DNA of 7,766 nt, taken from assembly GCA_016784945.1 (NCBI GenBank), contig JADHTP010000144.1, forward strand, positions 1 to 7,766. The letters run 5' to 3'. This document shows, one piece after another, positions 1 to 6,468 of this stretch. Numbering within the stretch: position 1 is the stretch's first letter; the number at the start of each line of letters is the position of its first letter. The notes beneath the pieces were generated by a model that saw nothing but the letters and a program-made list of their open reading frames with translations, searched no databases and was not told where the DNA came from. The position numbers and the translations under genes are program-made. The DNA comes from Deltaproteobacteria bacterium (GTDB lineage Bacteria > Myxococcota_A > UBA9042 > DTJE01).

Positions 1-735
1 GCCTACCATCCGGAATCCGTGATATTTCCCGTCCACGTAATTGGGGATGATCCGGGCCTGCATGCCCAGCTTTGTCAGGTCCTGCAGGTTCTCTTCCAGC
101 ATGCCCCGGTCGATGTTGTATTCGTGGGGACCGACCTTCTTTACGCCCTTCGAGAAATCGGACTTGGACGAAACGGGCCTGAAGGGCCTCCGCGGCCCCT
201 TCGGCTTCGCCTGTTCCTTGCTCTTTTCATCCCACAGTTTCACGACCTTTCGCGTTTCGCCCTCCAGCAGGATGATGTAGCGGGAGGAAATCTCCACCAC
301 GTCCGCCCGGTCGTCCAGGGACACCCCGATCCGCACGAGCTTCGACGATCCGTTCATCTTGATGGTGGCCATGGACCACTCGGGCCGGTCGGCAACCAGG
401 GTTCCCAGGAGGTCCACGTCCAGGTCGGACTCCTCGAGCCCGCCTTCGCCATCCTCGCCGCCGCCCTCTTCGTCCTGGTCTTCCACGAATTCGGGTTCCG
501 CGTCGAAGGGGTTCCTCCCGACCAGCGTCGATCCGAGGGAGGCAGAGGAGCGTGGCTTGACCGAGGAGGTCTTCTGCAGGGGTGATGTGGAGGCCTTGCC
601 TGCCCCACCATCTTCCGCCCCGGACAGGACGGCCGTGGCCGCGAATTCGGTGACGACCCCGGCCAGGAGATAGGAACCCATCCCGATGACCGCCAGGTTC
701 ACGACCCAGAAATTCCTTCGCAGGAAGTCTTGCAT
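1..735 (-). CDS. gspC: Type II secretion system protein GspC (N-terminal 245 codons; 3' end beyond the window)
   Basis: GspC is the inner-membrane clamp of the type II secretion system; it links the inner-membrane platform to the GspD secretin. The product begins MQDFLRRNFW. One membrane segment covers residues about 9-28, and an RNPF motif lies at 74-77. A long linker follows, very acidic at 84-108. The GspC homology region runs about 109-168 (GTLVADRPEWSMATIKMNG onward). A PDZ domain starts near 225, with ARIIPNYVDG then GFRMVG at the edge, so most of the PDZ domain is missing. The frame is open to base 1 with no stop. The ATG at 735-733 was chosen because GAGG lies just upstream and the membrane segment follows after a few residues, as usual for the family. 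An in-frame ATG at 834-832 would add 33 uncharacteristic residues and lies upstream of the predicted transcription start. The rest of the gsp operon is expected to the left (inference). Confidence 0.9.
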   Translation of the reverse strand, partial: MQDFLRRNFWVVNLAVIGMGSYLLAGVVTEFAATAVLSGAEDGGAGKASTSPLQKTSSVKPRSSASLGSTLVGRNPFDAEPEFVEDQDEEGGGEDGEGGLEESDLDVDLLGTLVADRPEWSMATIKMNGSSKLVRIGVSLDDRADVVEISSRYIILLEGETRKVVKLWDEKSKEQAKPKGPRRPFRPVSSKSDFSKGVKKVGPHEYNIDRGMLEENLQDLTKLGMQARIIPNYVDGKYHGFRMVG

Positions 736-795
736 GTCCTCATCCAAAGAAGGTGACTTGCCCGCGCCGATCGCAGGCGTCCGCGTAACACATAT

Positions 796-811
796 AGCAA
801 CTGCCGTACCA
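796..811 (-). promoter_or_regulatory. Sigma-54 (-24/-12) promoter for gspC
   Basis: Read on the minus strand, the site is TGGTACG, four bases, TTGCT. The known sigma-54 consensus is TGGCACG-N4-TTGCW, so only one position differs (C to T, a common variant), and the GG-to-GC spacing is exact. Transcription would start near 785, giving a leader of about 50 nt before the gspC ATG. If real, the gene needs an NtrC-type enhancer-binding activator. No activator site was identified in the sequence upstream (812-982). Confidence 0.6.
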
Positions 812-925
812 CGACCTTGATCAGGGCCCAGCATGGCGATTACCGCGTTTTTGGCGGGTGGAAATGCCGTTTCGTCTGACATTTTGGCACGGCAAACCGA
901 TGGCGATGGTCCCTGGTGGCACAGG

Positions 926-954
926 TTGACGGCCCTGTGCCGGTGCAACATATT
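926..954 (+). promoter_or_regulatory. Sigma-70-like promoter before the kinase/FGE pseudogene
   Basis: TTGACG at 926-931 and CATATT at 949-954 are separated by 17 bases. This fits a -35/-10 pair with five of six and four of six consensus matches. It lies about 28 bases before the GTG at 983, which supports that start over the ATG at 833. It was probably the promoter of the gene before it decayed. The 736-982 spacer thus carries divergent promoters, and I see no other element in it. Confidence 0.4.
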
Positions 955-982
955 TGACCTGCTTGATACCCGGGAAGGCTCA

Positions 983-1536
983 GTGAAGCAAAAGACGGGA
1001 ATCTGCCCCAACTGCGATTCCGAAGGACCCATCGGCGACACCTGCCCGGAAAAGGGCTGTCACAAGAGGCGTTACGCCTTTATTCCCCCGGAATTCCACG
1101 ACAAGCTGAAGACCATCCCCACGGGCAGCGCCGACGTGCTCATCGGCCTGACCATCGACGACTACCTGATCGTGGGCGCCACGGAGGTCACCGTGAAGAT
1201 GCACGTTCCCTGCGTGAGAAGCGGTCAATGCACCGAGCCACTGACGGGGCCCTGCTGCAATCTGGGAGCGTAAGGGCCAGAACGGGCACCCGATCAACTG
1301 CGTAAATCTGGATCCAGGCGAAGCAGTTCTGCGAATGGGTTATGGACTGGTGATCCCAGCGATATCGTTCCGCCCGCGTCATGGACCCCGCGGGACCCGA
1401 CGAAGGAACCCACAAGGTCGCAAGGGGCGGTGGCTGGAACAGCGGATCCGGTGACCTGCGCACGTCCCGACGCTTCAAGATGGATCCCACCCGGCGGTAC
1501 GACACGGTCGGCTTCCGTTGCGTCAAGCCTTTTTAG
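983..1536 (+). pseudogene. Collapsed zinc-ribbon Ser/Thr protein kinase-FGE (SUMF1) fusion
   Basis: The likely original start is GTG 983, with GGAAGG about 7 bases upstream. Residues 8-26 form a zinc ribbon (CPNC, then CPEKGC), followed by RRYAFIPPEF and IGLTIDDYLIVG, the usual entry to a bacterial Hanks-type kinase domain. The kinase body is missing: near 1177-1184 the frame passes straight into an FGE-sulfatase segment, EVTVKMHVPCVRSGQC. The FGE reading then needs a frame change near 1262 (WERKGQNGHPINCV) and another near 1305 (WIQAKQFCEW). At 1333-1338 the middle of the FGE domain is skipped, joining FCEW to VMDW. A TGA stop lies at 1351-1353. The FGE C-terminus follows (KVARGGGWNSGSGDL, then TVGFRCVKPF) and ends at TAG 1534-1536. 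Family assignment rests on motif recognition. Intact relatives would be several times longer. The short open frame ending at 1273 might still yield a zinc-ribbon peptide, but this is unlikely to matter. Confidence 0.8.
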
Positions 1537-1539
1537 GGA

Positions 1540-1569
1540 CGTTGATTGTCAATCGTTGATCGTTAATCG
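1540..1569 (+). repeat. Heptanucleotide repeat block, left arm
   Basis: Four degenerate 7-bp units stand in tandem: CGTTGAT, TGTCAAT, CGTTGAT, CGTTAAT, then CG. The block begins four bases after the pseudogene's last stop. Bases 1548-1558 are the exact reverse complement of 1666-1676, and bases 1553-1569 recur exactly at 5835-5851. I see no gene in the 1537-1753 spacer. Confidence 0.7.
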
Positions 1570-1665
1570 GAAGGGGACGGTCTGGAATCTGAAATTTCAT
1601 GGAAGGGGCACCCGTCCAAGTCCTGATAGCCGTTGCACGTCAGACTCATCCGACGTTTCCTTCCT

Positions 1666-1698
1666 CAACGATTGACGATTATCGATAAACTATCAACG
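1666..1698 (-). repeat. Heptanucleotide repeat block, right arm (inverted)
   Basis: Read on the minus strand, the block is CGTTGAT, AGTTTAT, CGATAAT, CGTCAAT, CGTTG. This is the same heptad family as at 1540-1569 in the opposite orientation. An 11-bp perfect inverted match (1548-1558 with 1666-1676) could close a hairpin around the roughly 110 bp between them. That intervening DNA shows nothing recognisable. Confidence 0.65.
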
Positions 1699-1702
1699 CA
1701 TA

Positions 1703-1732
1703 TTGGACTCCCCGTGACCGAATTGACATAAT
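1703..1732 (+). promoter_or_regulatory. Possible sigma-70 promoter of the lipoprotein gene
   Basis: TTGGAC at 1703-1708 and CATAAT at 1727-1732 have an 18-base spacer. The -10 is good (five of six) but the -35 is weak. Transcription would begin about 15 bases before the TTG start. A perfect TTGACA at 1723-1728 lies too close to the start to have a usable -10 behind it. Confidence 0.3.
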
Positions 1733-1743
1733 GACCTCAGGCC

Positions 1744-1747
1744 GGAG
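1744..1747 (+). promoter_or_regulatory. Ribosome binding site fixing the TTG start of the lipoprotein gene
   Basis: GGAG lies six bases before TTG 1754. The reading frame has a TGA at 1724-1726 and no ATG or GTG between it and the TTG, while the signal peptide starts right after the TTG. TTG is therefore the only sensible start. Confidence 0.65.
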
Positions 1748-1753
1748 TTTCCC

Positions 1754-4700
1754 TTGAAACGCTCGTCGACATGGTGCTGCCTCCTGGTACTTCTGACCGC
1801 CGGGGCCTGTTCCCTTCCCGGTCTGCCGGGTTCGGACGCCTACGACGCCGTCATCAAGGACAATCCGTTCGTCGAGCCGGACAATTTCGTACCCTCCGAC
1901 ACCGATGCGCCCGCCTTCCTCCTCACCGGTCTCGATCCCACACGCGGGCCGACCCCGGGCGGGACCCGGGTGGAACTGTCGGGCACCGGATTCCTGGACG
2001 GTTCAAAGGTGATCTTCGGCGCCTCCGAGGGACTGGAAGTGGTGGTGCAGAACGATGGTTCCATCCTCACCAGCACGCCGCCGGGGAATCCCGGCCTGGT
2101 GGACGTTAGCGTGGTTCGACCCGACGGCAAGACGGTCACCCTGCCCGACGGCTTCTTCTACGAATCGGAAATCCATGTCCAGGGGGTCCATCCGTCTTCC
2201 GGCCCTGCATATGGCGGCACGCCCGTCCGTATCACCGGAACCGGTTTCATGCCCGACTCCACCCTGGTGGTGGGGGGACGGCTCGCTGTTTCCTGGCACA
2301 TCCAGGACTCCGGAACCCTCGTGGCCATCACGCCCCCAGGAACCCCGGGCCCCAGGGACGTGACCGTGTTCAATTCCCTGGGTTCGGCGACCGCTCACAA
2401 GGGTTTCACCTACCTGGCACAACCCGCGTTGGACCACTGCGATCCCGTTTCGATTCAGGCGAACCAGACCACGGAGGTGATGATCCACGGGTCGGGCCTG
2501 GACGCCACCACCGGTGTCCTGTCCACCAATGGCTCCGTCCAGGTGATCGGAACCCCACAGGCGGGGATGCTCCTCCTGGCACTGACCCCCGCCGCCGCCG
2601 GCCCCGTTGGATTGACCATTCTGTCGACCCACGGGAAGACCGACGTTGACGCATGTACATGGGCGCTCCCGGCCCCGGCGCCCCTTTCCCCACCCCGGGT
2701 CCATGGCCTGGTGCCCGCGTCGGGAAGCACGTCGGGAGGGTATCGCAGCAAGGTCATCGTCTCCGGCCTGCCCCTTGTTTCGGCCGGTCCCATCGAAGTA
2801 TCGCTTGACGGGGCTTCAGCCCCCGTGGTCGCTTCCGATGCGGATCTCGGCTTCCTCGAAGTGGAGATCCCGGCCCATGATGCCGGCGTGGTGGACTGCG
2901 CCGTGGAGGGCTCCGGCTGGTCGGACGCCGTGGCCAACGTATTCGAATACCTCCCGGATGTGACCATCAGCGATGTCACTCCCGTTTCCGGCCCGTCGGA
3001 AGGCGGCACGACGGTCACACTGACCGGAACCCGTCTGGAACAGGTGGACGAAGTGTACATCGGCCCCCTGCCCGCCACGATTCTCGCCGGACCATCGCCC
3101 GGTTCCATCAAGGTTTCCACCGCCCCGGCCAATCCCGGTATTCACGACGTGGCCGTCGTGACCGCCTGGGGCGAACGGGTCGTTCTGGAAGACGCGTTCA
3201 CATTCGGCGCCGAGGATCCCGGACTCTTCATCGTCACTCCCGGCACGGGTTCCCAGGCGGGCGGCACACTGATTTCCGTGGTGGGTTCCGGGCTGTCCAA
3301 GGCCTCGGCCGTTCACTTCGGGGACATGGCGGCCGAAATCCTCGACGCCACGGACCCGGCGAGGATACTGGTGAATACCCCCCCCCATTCCCCCGGTCCG
3401 GTGGATGTCATGGTGACCTGGCCCGACGGTACGGAACGCACCCTTCACCAGGCCTACACCTATTTCGATCCCACGGGCTATTTCGGTGGTGTGTGGGGGG
3501 ACGTGGTCAACGGCGCGGTCAACGTCACGGTGCTTGACAGTTACAACGGCAAGCCCGTGCAGGGCGCCTTCGTCATCCTGGGCGAAACCCACGAGACGCC
3601 CTATCTCGGCACCACCGATATTCGCGGTCAGATCACCCTGTCCGGCGAAGACGTATTCGGTCCGGTTCAGGTCTCCGCTTCCCGGCCGGACTATTCCACC
3701 TTCACCCTGAGCGGGGCCGACGCCGAGAACATCACCGTGTTCCTAGATCCCGCCGTACCGACCTCGTCCGGCGGCGGCGGCACCAGCGCACAACCCCTGC
3801 CCAACGGCCTCGTGACGGGACGCGTCCTGGGCGCGGACAAGTACCTCCTGGCGCCCCCGGCATCATGCGAAAACCGACCGTTGATTTACGGCACACTGTG
3901 CGCCCCCTGCGTCGACGGTTCCACCTGCGGTGAATCGGGCCTCTGCCTGAACCCCTCCGGCAAGGGACATTATTGCGCCACGTCATGCCTGAGCGAAGAC
4001 GACTGTCCCAGCACCTATGACTGCTACGGCCTCGGATCCGGCCAACTGGCCTGCCTGCCCAGTCCCGGCAACATCGAGATTCGCTGCGGCACCTCCGTCA
4101 GGAACACCTATTCCTTCGAAGAGGATCCCGGCCCCGGTTACCTGGTGGGCTCCGACGGCATCTATGCCCTGAATTCCCGACTGGGCGACATAGCCGTGTA
4201 CTGCGTGGGCGGCATCAGGCGTTGGGAGGACGGCGTATTCGATCCCGTGGCAATGGGTCTGCTCCGGCACGTTTCGGTGTATCCCGCTCAGGTCACCGAT
4301 GAACAGGACATCCTGTTATCCATTCCACTGGATCGTGAACTGACCGTGAGGCTTCTGAATGCACCCGGCGGCCCCGGCGGTCCCAACGTCCATAAGGTCG
4401 CCTTGACCATGGACCTGGGTTCCGACGGATCCTTGCGGCTGTGGCCCGACCAGAAGGGTCTGGACAGGGATCGCTACGTCTTCCAGGACCTGCCCCGGGT
4501 ATTCCTGGCGGGACTTGAGGACGCCACCCTCTACCTGGAAGGCGATGCGGCTTCCCAGACCCCGAACGGGATTCCCTACTCGGCTTCCGTTTTGCGGGAC
4601 TGGGTCCCGGGATTGTCACCCCGCCTTGTTCGCGTGTCCGGCGACCTGGTTGAAATGCTGGACCCCGACGTTCGTCCCGACGCCGTGGGTGGCTGCGGTC

Positions 4701-5830
4701 TTCCGGAGGGCGGCGGCCTGGTCTTTTCCCCGGGTGGTCTGACCTGGGAAGTGTCTCCCGACGGCCTGGTGGAACCGGTGCCCTCCCTGGCTTCAGCAAC
4801 CCTGCGGGACTGCCGAACCCTGCCCGACGGAGGTCTGATCGCCGTGGGCGATCGCGGTTCCATCGTCCGGTATGACGGCTTCATTTCCACCCAGGAGGTG
4901 GTCTCCACATCCCGTCGGCTGACGGGCGTGGACGTAGCGGCCGACGGCACTGAATACGCAGTTGGAGACGGTGTCCTTTTCGTGCGCGAAGCCCAATCGG
5001 AGTGGAAGGCGGTGGACTACGGCTCCAAGGCGCCTCTGTACGACGTGGTGGCGGCGCCCGATGGTTCCGCCCTGGCCGTTGGCGCCGGTGGAATCGTGGT
5101 CCGCATCAGGGACTCGAAGGCCGTTCCCCAGACCCCCTACCCCACGGAACAGGACCTCTACGCCGTTACGGCATACGGATGGGGCGTGTTCATGGTGGGG
5201 GCCCGCGGAACCACGATCCTTGGTGGTTTCGACGGCGGGCACCTCCCGATCCCCACATCGACCTGGGCCGACCTCCTGACCGTCAGGGACATGGGCAACG
5301 GTGAGGCCCTGGCCGCCGGCGCCGTGGGCACCCTGCTCCGGTATCGCGATGGCGAATGGGCTCCCCTGGCCACGCCGGACTTCCAGGGGGAGGTGACCAC
5401 CCTGCTGCCGGGTTCTCAGGGCTCGATCCTGGCTCTGTCCACCGACGTGGCGGTCATCGGGCCCTTCCTCCATTTGCCCCTGTTCACGTCACCGGTCGAA
5501 GGCGACATCTGGACGGACCTGGACGTGGGTTGGTCCCGTGACGCACCGCCGGAACCCTCCCTGACCTATACTCGTCTTTATGGTCCAAAATCCTCCCGCG
5601 AGTGGGCCATCATGGCGGACGGTCCCATCGAAGCCATTCGACTCCCCGACCTGGCGCTGGCTGCCGCACCGTTCATGGCGCTGGCCCCGCTCCCCGGAGG
5701 GAACATTCGGCTCCATTCTCTGCAGATCCTCATGGATCACTTCGACTTCAACTCCTTCGACAACAACGCCTTTTCCATGTCGTCCTGGCGCTCCTGGACC
5801 GTGGACGAATTTACGTTCCTCAAGCCCTGA
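1754..5830 (+). CDS. Giant secreted lipoprotein with TIG/IPT repeats, Cys-rich domain and predicted seven-bladed propeller
   Basis: The 1358-residue product has no function I can name. Residues 1-18 are a lipoprotein-type signal peptide ending LLTAGA, with the acylated Cys at 19. Ser at +2 agrees with outer-membrane sorting in the E. coli rule. TIG/IPT immunoglobulin-like domains follow at about 53-138, 140-221, 314-400, 402-486 and 488-570; several carry the GG-T/TGTGF and TPP-NPG-VDV signatures. A degenerate TIG-like copy at 223-307 has Cys229 and Cys301, possibly paired. Residues 584-666 resemble a carboxypeptidase-regulatory fold, followed by a Ser-Gly linker. A Cys-rich region with twelve Cys spans 705-817. 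Seven repeats of 39-40 residues (starts 978, 1017, 1056, 1095, 1135, 1174, 1214; core DG-AVG-G-RY-DG) suggest a YCF48/Kelch-like propeller. Residues 1240-1358 look like another beta-sandwich. TIG arrays commonly serve in adhesion or polymer binding, so a surface-binding role is an inference. Composition matches gspC. The gene stands alone. Confidence 0.9.
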   Translation: MKRSSTWCCLLVLLTAGACSLPGLPGSDAYDAVIKDNPFVEPDNFVPSDTDAPAFLLTGLDPTRGPTPGGTRVELSGTGFLDGSKVIFGASEGLEVVVQNDGSILTSTPPGNPGLVDVSVVRPDGKTVTLPDGFFYESEIHVQGVHPSSGPAYGGTPVRITGTGFMPDSTLVVGGRLAVSWHIQDSGTLVAITPPGTPGPRDVTVFNSLGSATAHKGFTYLAQPALDHCDPVSIQANQTTEVMIHGSGLDATTGVLSTNGSVQVIGTPQAGMLLLALTPAAAGPVGLTILSTHGKTDVDACTWALPAPAPLSPPRVHGLVPASGSTSGGYRSKVIVSGLPLVSAGPIEVSLDGASAPVVASDADLGFLEVEIPAHDAGVVDCAVEGSGWSDAVANVFEYLPDVTISDVTPVSGPSEGGTTVTLTGTRLEQVDEVYIGPLPATILAGPSPGSIKVSTAPANPGIHDVAVVTAWGERVVLEDAFTFGAEDPGLFIVTPGTGSQAGGTLISVVGSGLSKASAVHFGDMAAEILDATDPARILVNTPPHSPGPVDVMVTWPDGTERTLHQAYTYFDPTGYFGGVWGDVVNGAVNVTVLDSYNGKPVQGAFVILGETHETPYLGTTDIRGQITLSGEDVFGPVQVSASRPDYSTFTLSGADAENITVFLDPAVPTSSGGGGTSAQPLPNGLVTGRVLGADKYLLAPPASCENRPLIYGTLCAPCVDGSTCGESGLCLNPSGKGHYCATSCLSEDDCPSTYDCYGLGSGQLACLPSPGNIEIRCGTSVRNTYSFEEDPGPGYLVGSDGIYALNSRLGDIAVYCVGGIRRWEDGVFDPVAMGLLRHVSVYPAQVTDEQDILLSIPLDRELTVRLLNAPGGPGGPNVHKVALTMDLGSDGSLRLWPDQKGLDRDRYVFQDLPRVFLAGLEDATLYLEGDAASQTPNGIPYSASVLRDWVPGLSPRLVRVSGDLVEMLDPDVRPDAVGGCGLPEGGGLVFSPGGLTWEVSPDGLVEPVPSLASATLRDCRTLPDGGLIAVGDRGSIVRYDGFISTQEVVSTSRRLTGVDVAADGTEYAVGDGVLFVREAQSEWKAVDYGSKAPLYDVVAAPDGSALAVGAGGIVVRIRDSKAVPQTPYPTEQDLYAVTAYGWGVFMVGARGTTILGGFDGGHLPIPTSTWADLLTVRDMGNGEALAAGAVGTLLRYRDGEWAPLATPDFQGEVTTLLPGSQGSILALSTDVAVIGPFLHLPLFTSPVEGDIWTDLDVGWSRDAPPEPSLTYTRLYGPKSSREWAIMADGPIEAIRLPDLALAAAPFMALAPLPGGNIRLHSLQILMDHFDFNSFDNNAFSMSSWRSWTVDEFTFLKP
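3378..3386 (+). repeat. Homopolymeric C9 tract inside the lipoprotein gene
   Basis: Nine consecutive C bases encode part of NTPPHSP in the fifth canonical TIG domain, around residues 541-547. The equivalent sites in the earlier TIG copies use interrupted codons such as ACGCCGCCG. A one-base slip would end translation early and remove the Cys-rich domain and propeller. The frame is intact as read. Confidence 0.6.
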
Positions 5831-5834
5831 GGGT

Positions 5835-5851
5835 TCGTTGATCGTTAATCG
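5835..5851 (+). repeat. 17-bp direct repeat, second copy (heptad family)
   Basis: The sequence TCGTTGATCGTTAATCG is identical to 1553-1569. The two copies flank the lipoprotein gene with its promoter region, about 4.28 kb apart. It starts five bases after the stop codon and consists of two heptad units, CGTTGAT and CGTTAAT. Confidence 0.75.
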
Positions 5852-5870
5852 TTTCAGAGACTACTTCGAT

Positions 5871-5905
5871 CGATGGTCTATGGTCGATGGTCTATGGTCG
5901 ATGGT
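5871..5905 (+). repeat. Tandem heptanucleotide array
   Basis: Five 7-bp units alternate: CGATGGT, CTATGGT, CGATGGT, CTATGGT, CGATGGT, followed by a partial CGATA. It can also be read as two and a half 14-bp units. It is in exact 7-bp register with the heptads at 5836-5849 (35 bases apart). Any reading frame through it gives low-complexity peptides of the WSMVDG type and is not a gene. Confidence 0.8.
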
Positions 5906-5965
5906 CGATAGAAATGGCAAGATGAGTACCGATTCCCCATGTACGAGGGAACCCCGTTGCAACCT

Positions 5966-5998
5966 CGACCCCCAGGTCGCAGCTTGCAACCTGGGTCG
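5966..5998. repeat. Imperfect hairpin downstream of the lipoprotein gene
   Basis: CGACCC and AGGT on the left (with two extra C bases as a bulge) pair with ACCTGGGTCG on the right around an 11-base loop. It could act as a weak terminator for the lipoprotein transcript, but no T-run follows. It is as likely to be a by-product of related repeats lying in opposite orientation. Confidence 0.35.
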
Positions 5999-6050
5999 GG
6001 TTCTCTACCGCATGAAATCAACCTGGGTCGCAACCTGGGTCGGGTTCTCT
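5986..6050 (+). repeat. Perfect 21-bp direct repeat with a 12-bp tandem core
   Basis: Bases 5986-6006 and 6030-6050 are identical over 21 bp; each begins GCAACCTGGGTCG and ends GGGTTCTCT. The core CAACCTGGGTCG occurs three times, at 5987-5998, 6019-6030 and 6031-6042, the last two back to back. The second 21-bp copy stops within four bases of the point where transposase homology ends. Bases 5906-5965 show nothing recognisable. Confidence 0.8.
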
Positions 6051-6054
6051 GGGC

Positions 6055-6291
6055 TTCGTAGCTGTATTCGTGCATCTGCTTGATGATGGCGCAGCGGACC
6101 ACCTGGTCGGCCGTCATCCCGGGCGCTCCACGACCCGAATCCTTTTCGGGGTCGATCAGGTCTTGCGCTGCCACAGCCGCGATCGTAGGATTACTGTCGA
6201 GGATTTCGCTGATGGCCTCCAGTTCTTTGACATGCTCGTGGGCGATCCAGACCGGGGTCAACGATTGCTGTTTTTGGTGGATTCTGCGCAA
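6055..6291 (-). pseudogene. Truncated IS transposase, N-terminal remnant (ISNCY-like)
   Basis: The first 79 residues read like the N-terminus of an ISNCY-type transposase. They start MRRIHQKQQSLTPVW and continue through HVKELEAISEILDSNP to GMTADQVVRCAIIKQ and HEYSYE, the conserved block that normally runs on to a SYEELAFHL-type segment. After YE the similarity stops at base 6055, and the frame continues into the 21-bp repeats as meaningless sequence. The catalytic DDE region is absent, so it cannot transpose. The TTG at 6291-6289 is the start, set by a strong AGGAGGA six bases upstream. The family name is from memory of the motif pattern; the identification as a transposase N-terminus is firmer than the exact IS group. 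No terminal inverted repeats could be assigned. Confidence 0.75.
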
Positions 6292-6297
6292 GTCTGC

Positions 6298-6304
6298 TCC
6301 TCCT
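6298..6304 (-). promoter_or_regulatory. Ribosome binding site of the truncated transposase
   Basis: AGGAGGA on the minus strand is followed by six bases and then TTG 6291. This near-perfect Shine-Dalgarno site decides the TTG start, because no ATG or GTG lies nearby in frame. Confidence 0.55.
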
Positions 6305-6468
6305 ATTCTCCCGACTCCCCAGTGAAATCGGGGTGTTTAGTGTTTCGAGGATACTGCGGACCGGCGAATATGTCGATCAGATTTGCGCAGTTTTCATCAA
6401 CTAGATCAAGTACTTGTGACTTTCCGGATGGGAACTAATCAGAAGATTGATTGACTGCGGGTGTATGG
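6305..6468. other. Spacer between IS relic and HD-GYP gene: composition boundary
   Basis: No gene is visible. A small inverted pair, CCCC at about 6317-6320 and GGGG nearby, may belong to the lost IS end. Somewhere in this stretch the GC-rich left side gives way to the AT-rich right side, so the insertion or join point is probably here. No convincing promoter was found for the gene that follows. Confidence 0.5.

Noticed and set aside
19..673. Plus-strand frames over the gspC region
   Set aside because: They have no family signature; the minus frame has clear GspC membrane, homology-region and PDZ motifs.
833..982. ATG-initiated extension of the zinc-ribbon reading frame
   Set aside because: The 50 extra residues do not look like this family, no Shine-Dalgarno precedes the ATG, and the likely promoter (926-954) and the GTG with GGAAGG lie downstream of it.
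1731..1757. Eight-residue leader ORF (MTSGRSFP) whose stop overlaps the TTG start in TTGA
   Set aside because: It could suggest translational coupling, but the ATG has no Shine-Dalgarno and so short an overlap is easily due to chance.
2003..5473. Long minus-strand open frames within the lipoprotein gene
   Set aside because: They are Gly/Arg/His/Pro-rich shadows expected opposite GC-rich codons, with no recognisable domain, while the plus frame carries clear domain repeats throughout.
5871..6050. CRISPR array
   Set aside because: The repeats are 7, 12 or 21 bp, with no regular unique spacers of about 30-40 bp, and there are no cas genes.
5878..6054. Continuation of the transposase frame into the repeats
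   Set aside because: After residue 79 the translation is repeat-derived (RTRPRLRPR) and unlike any transposase.
6070..6438. Plus-strand open frame across the IS relic
   Set aside because: It is the antisense of a recognisable transposase N-terminus and shows no domain of its own.
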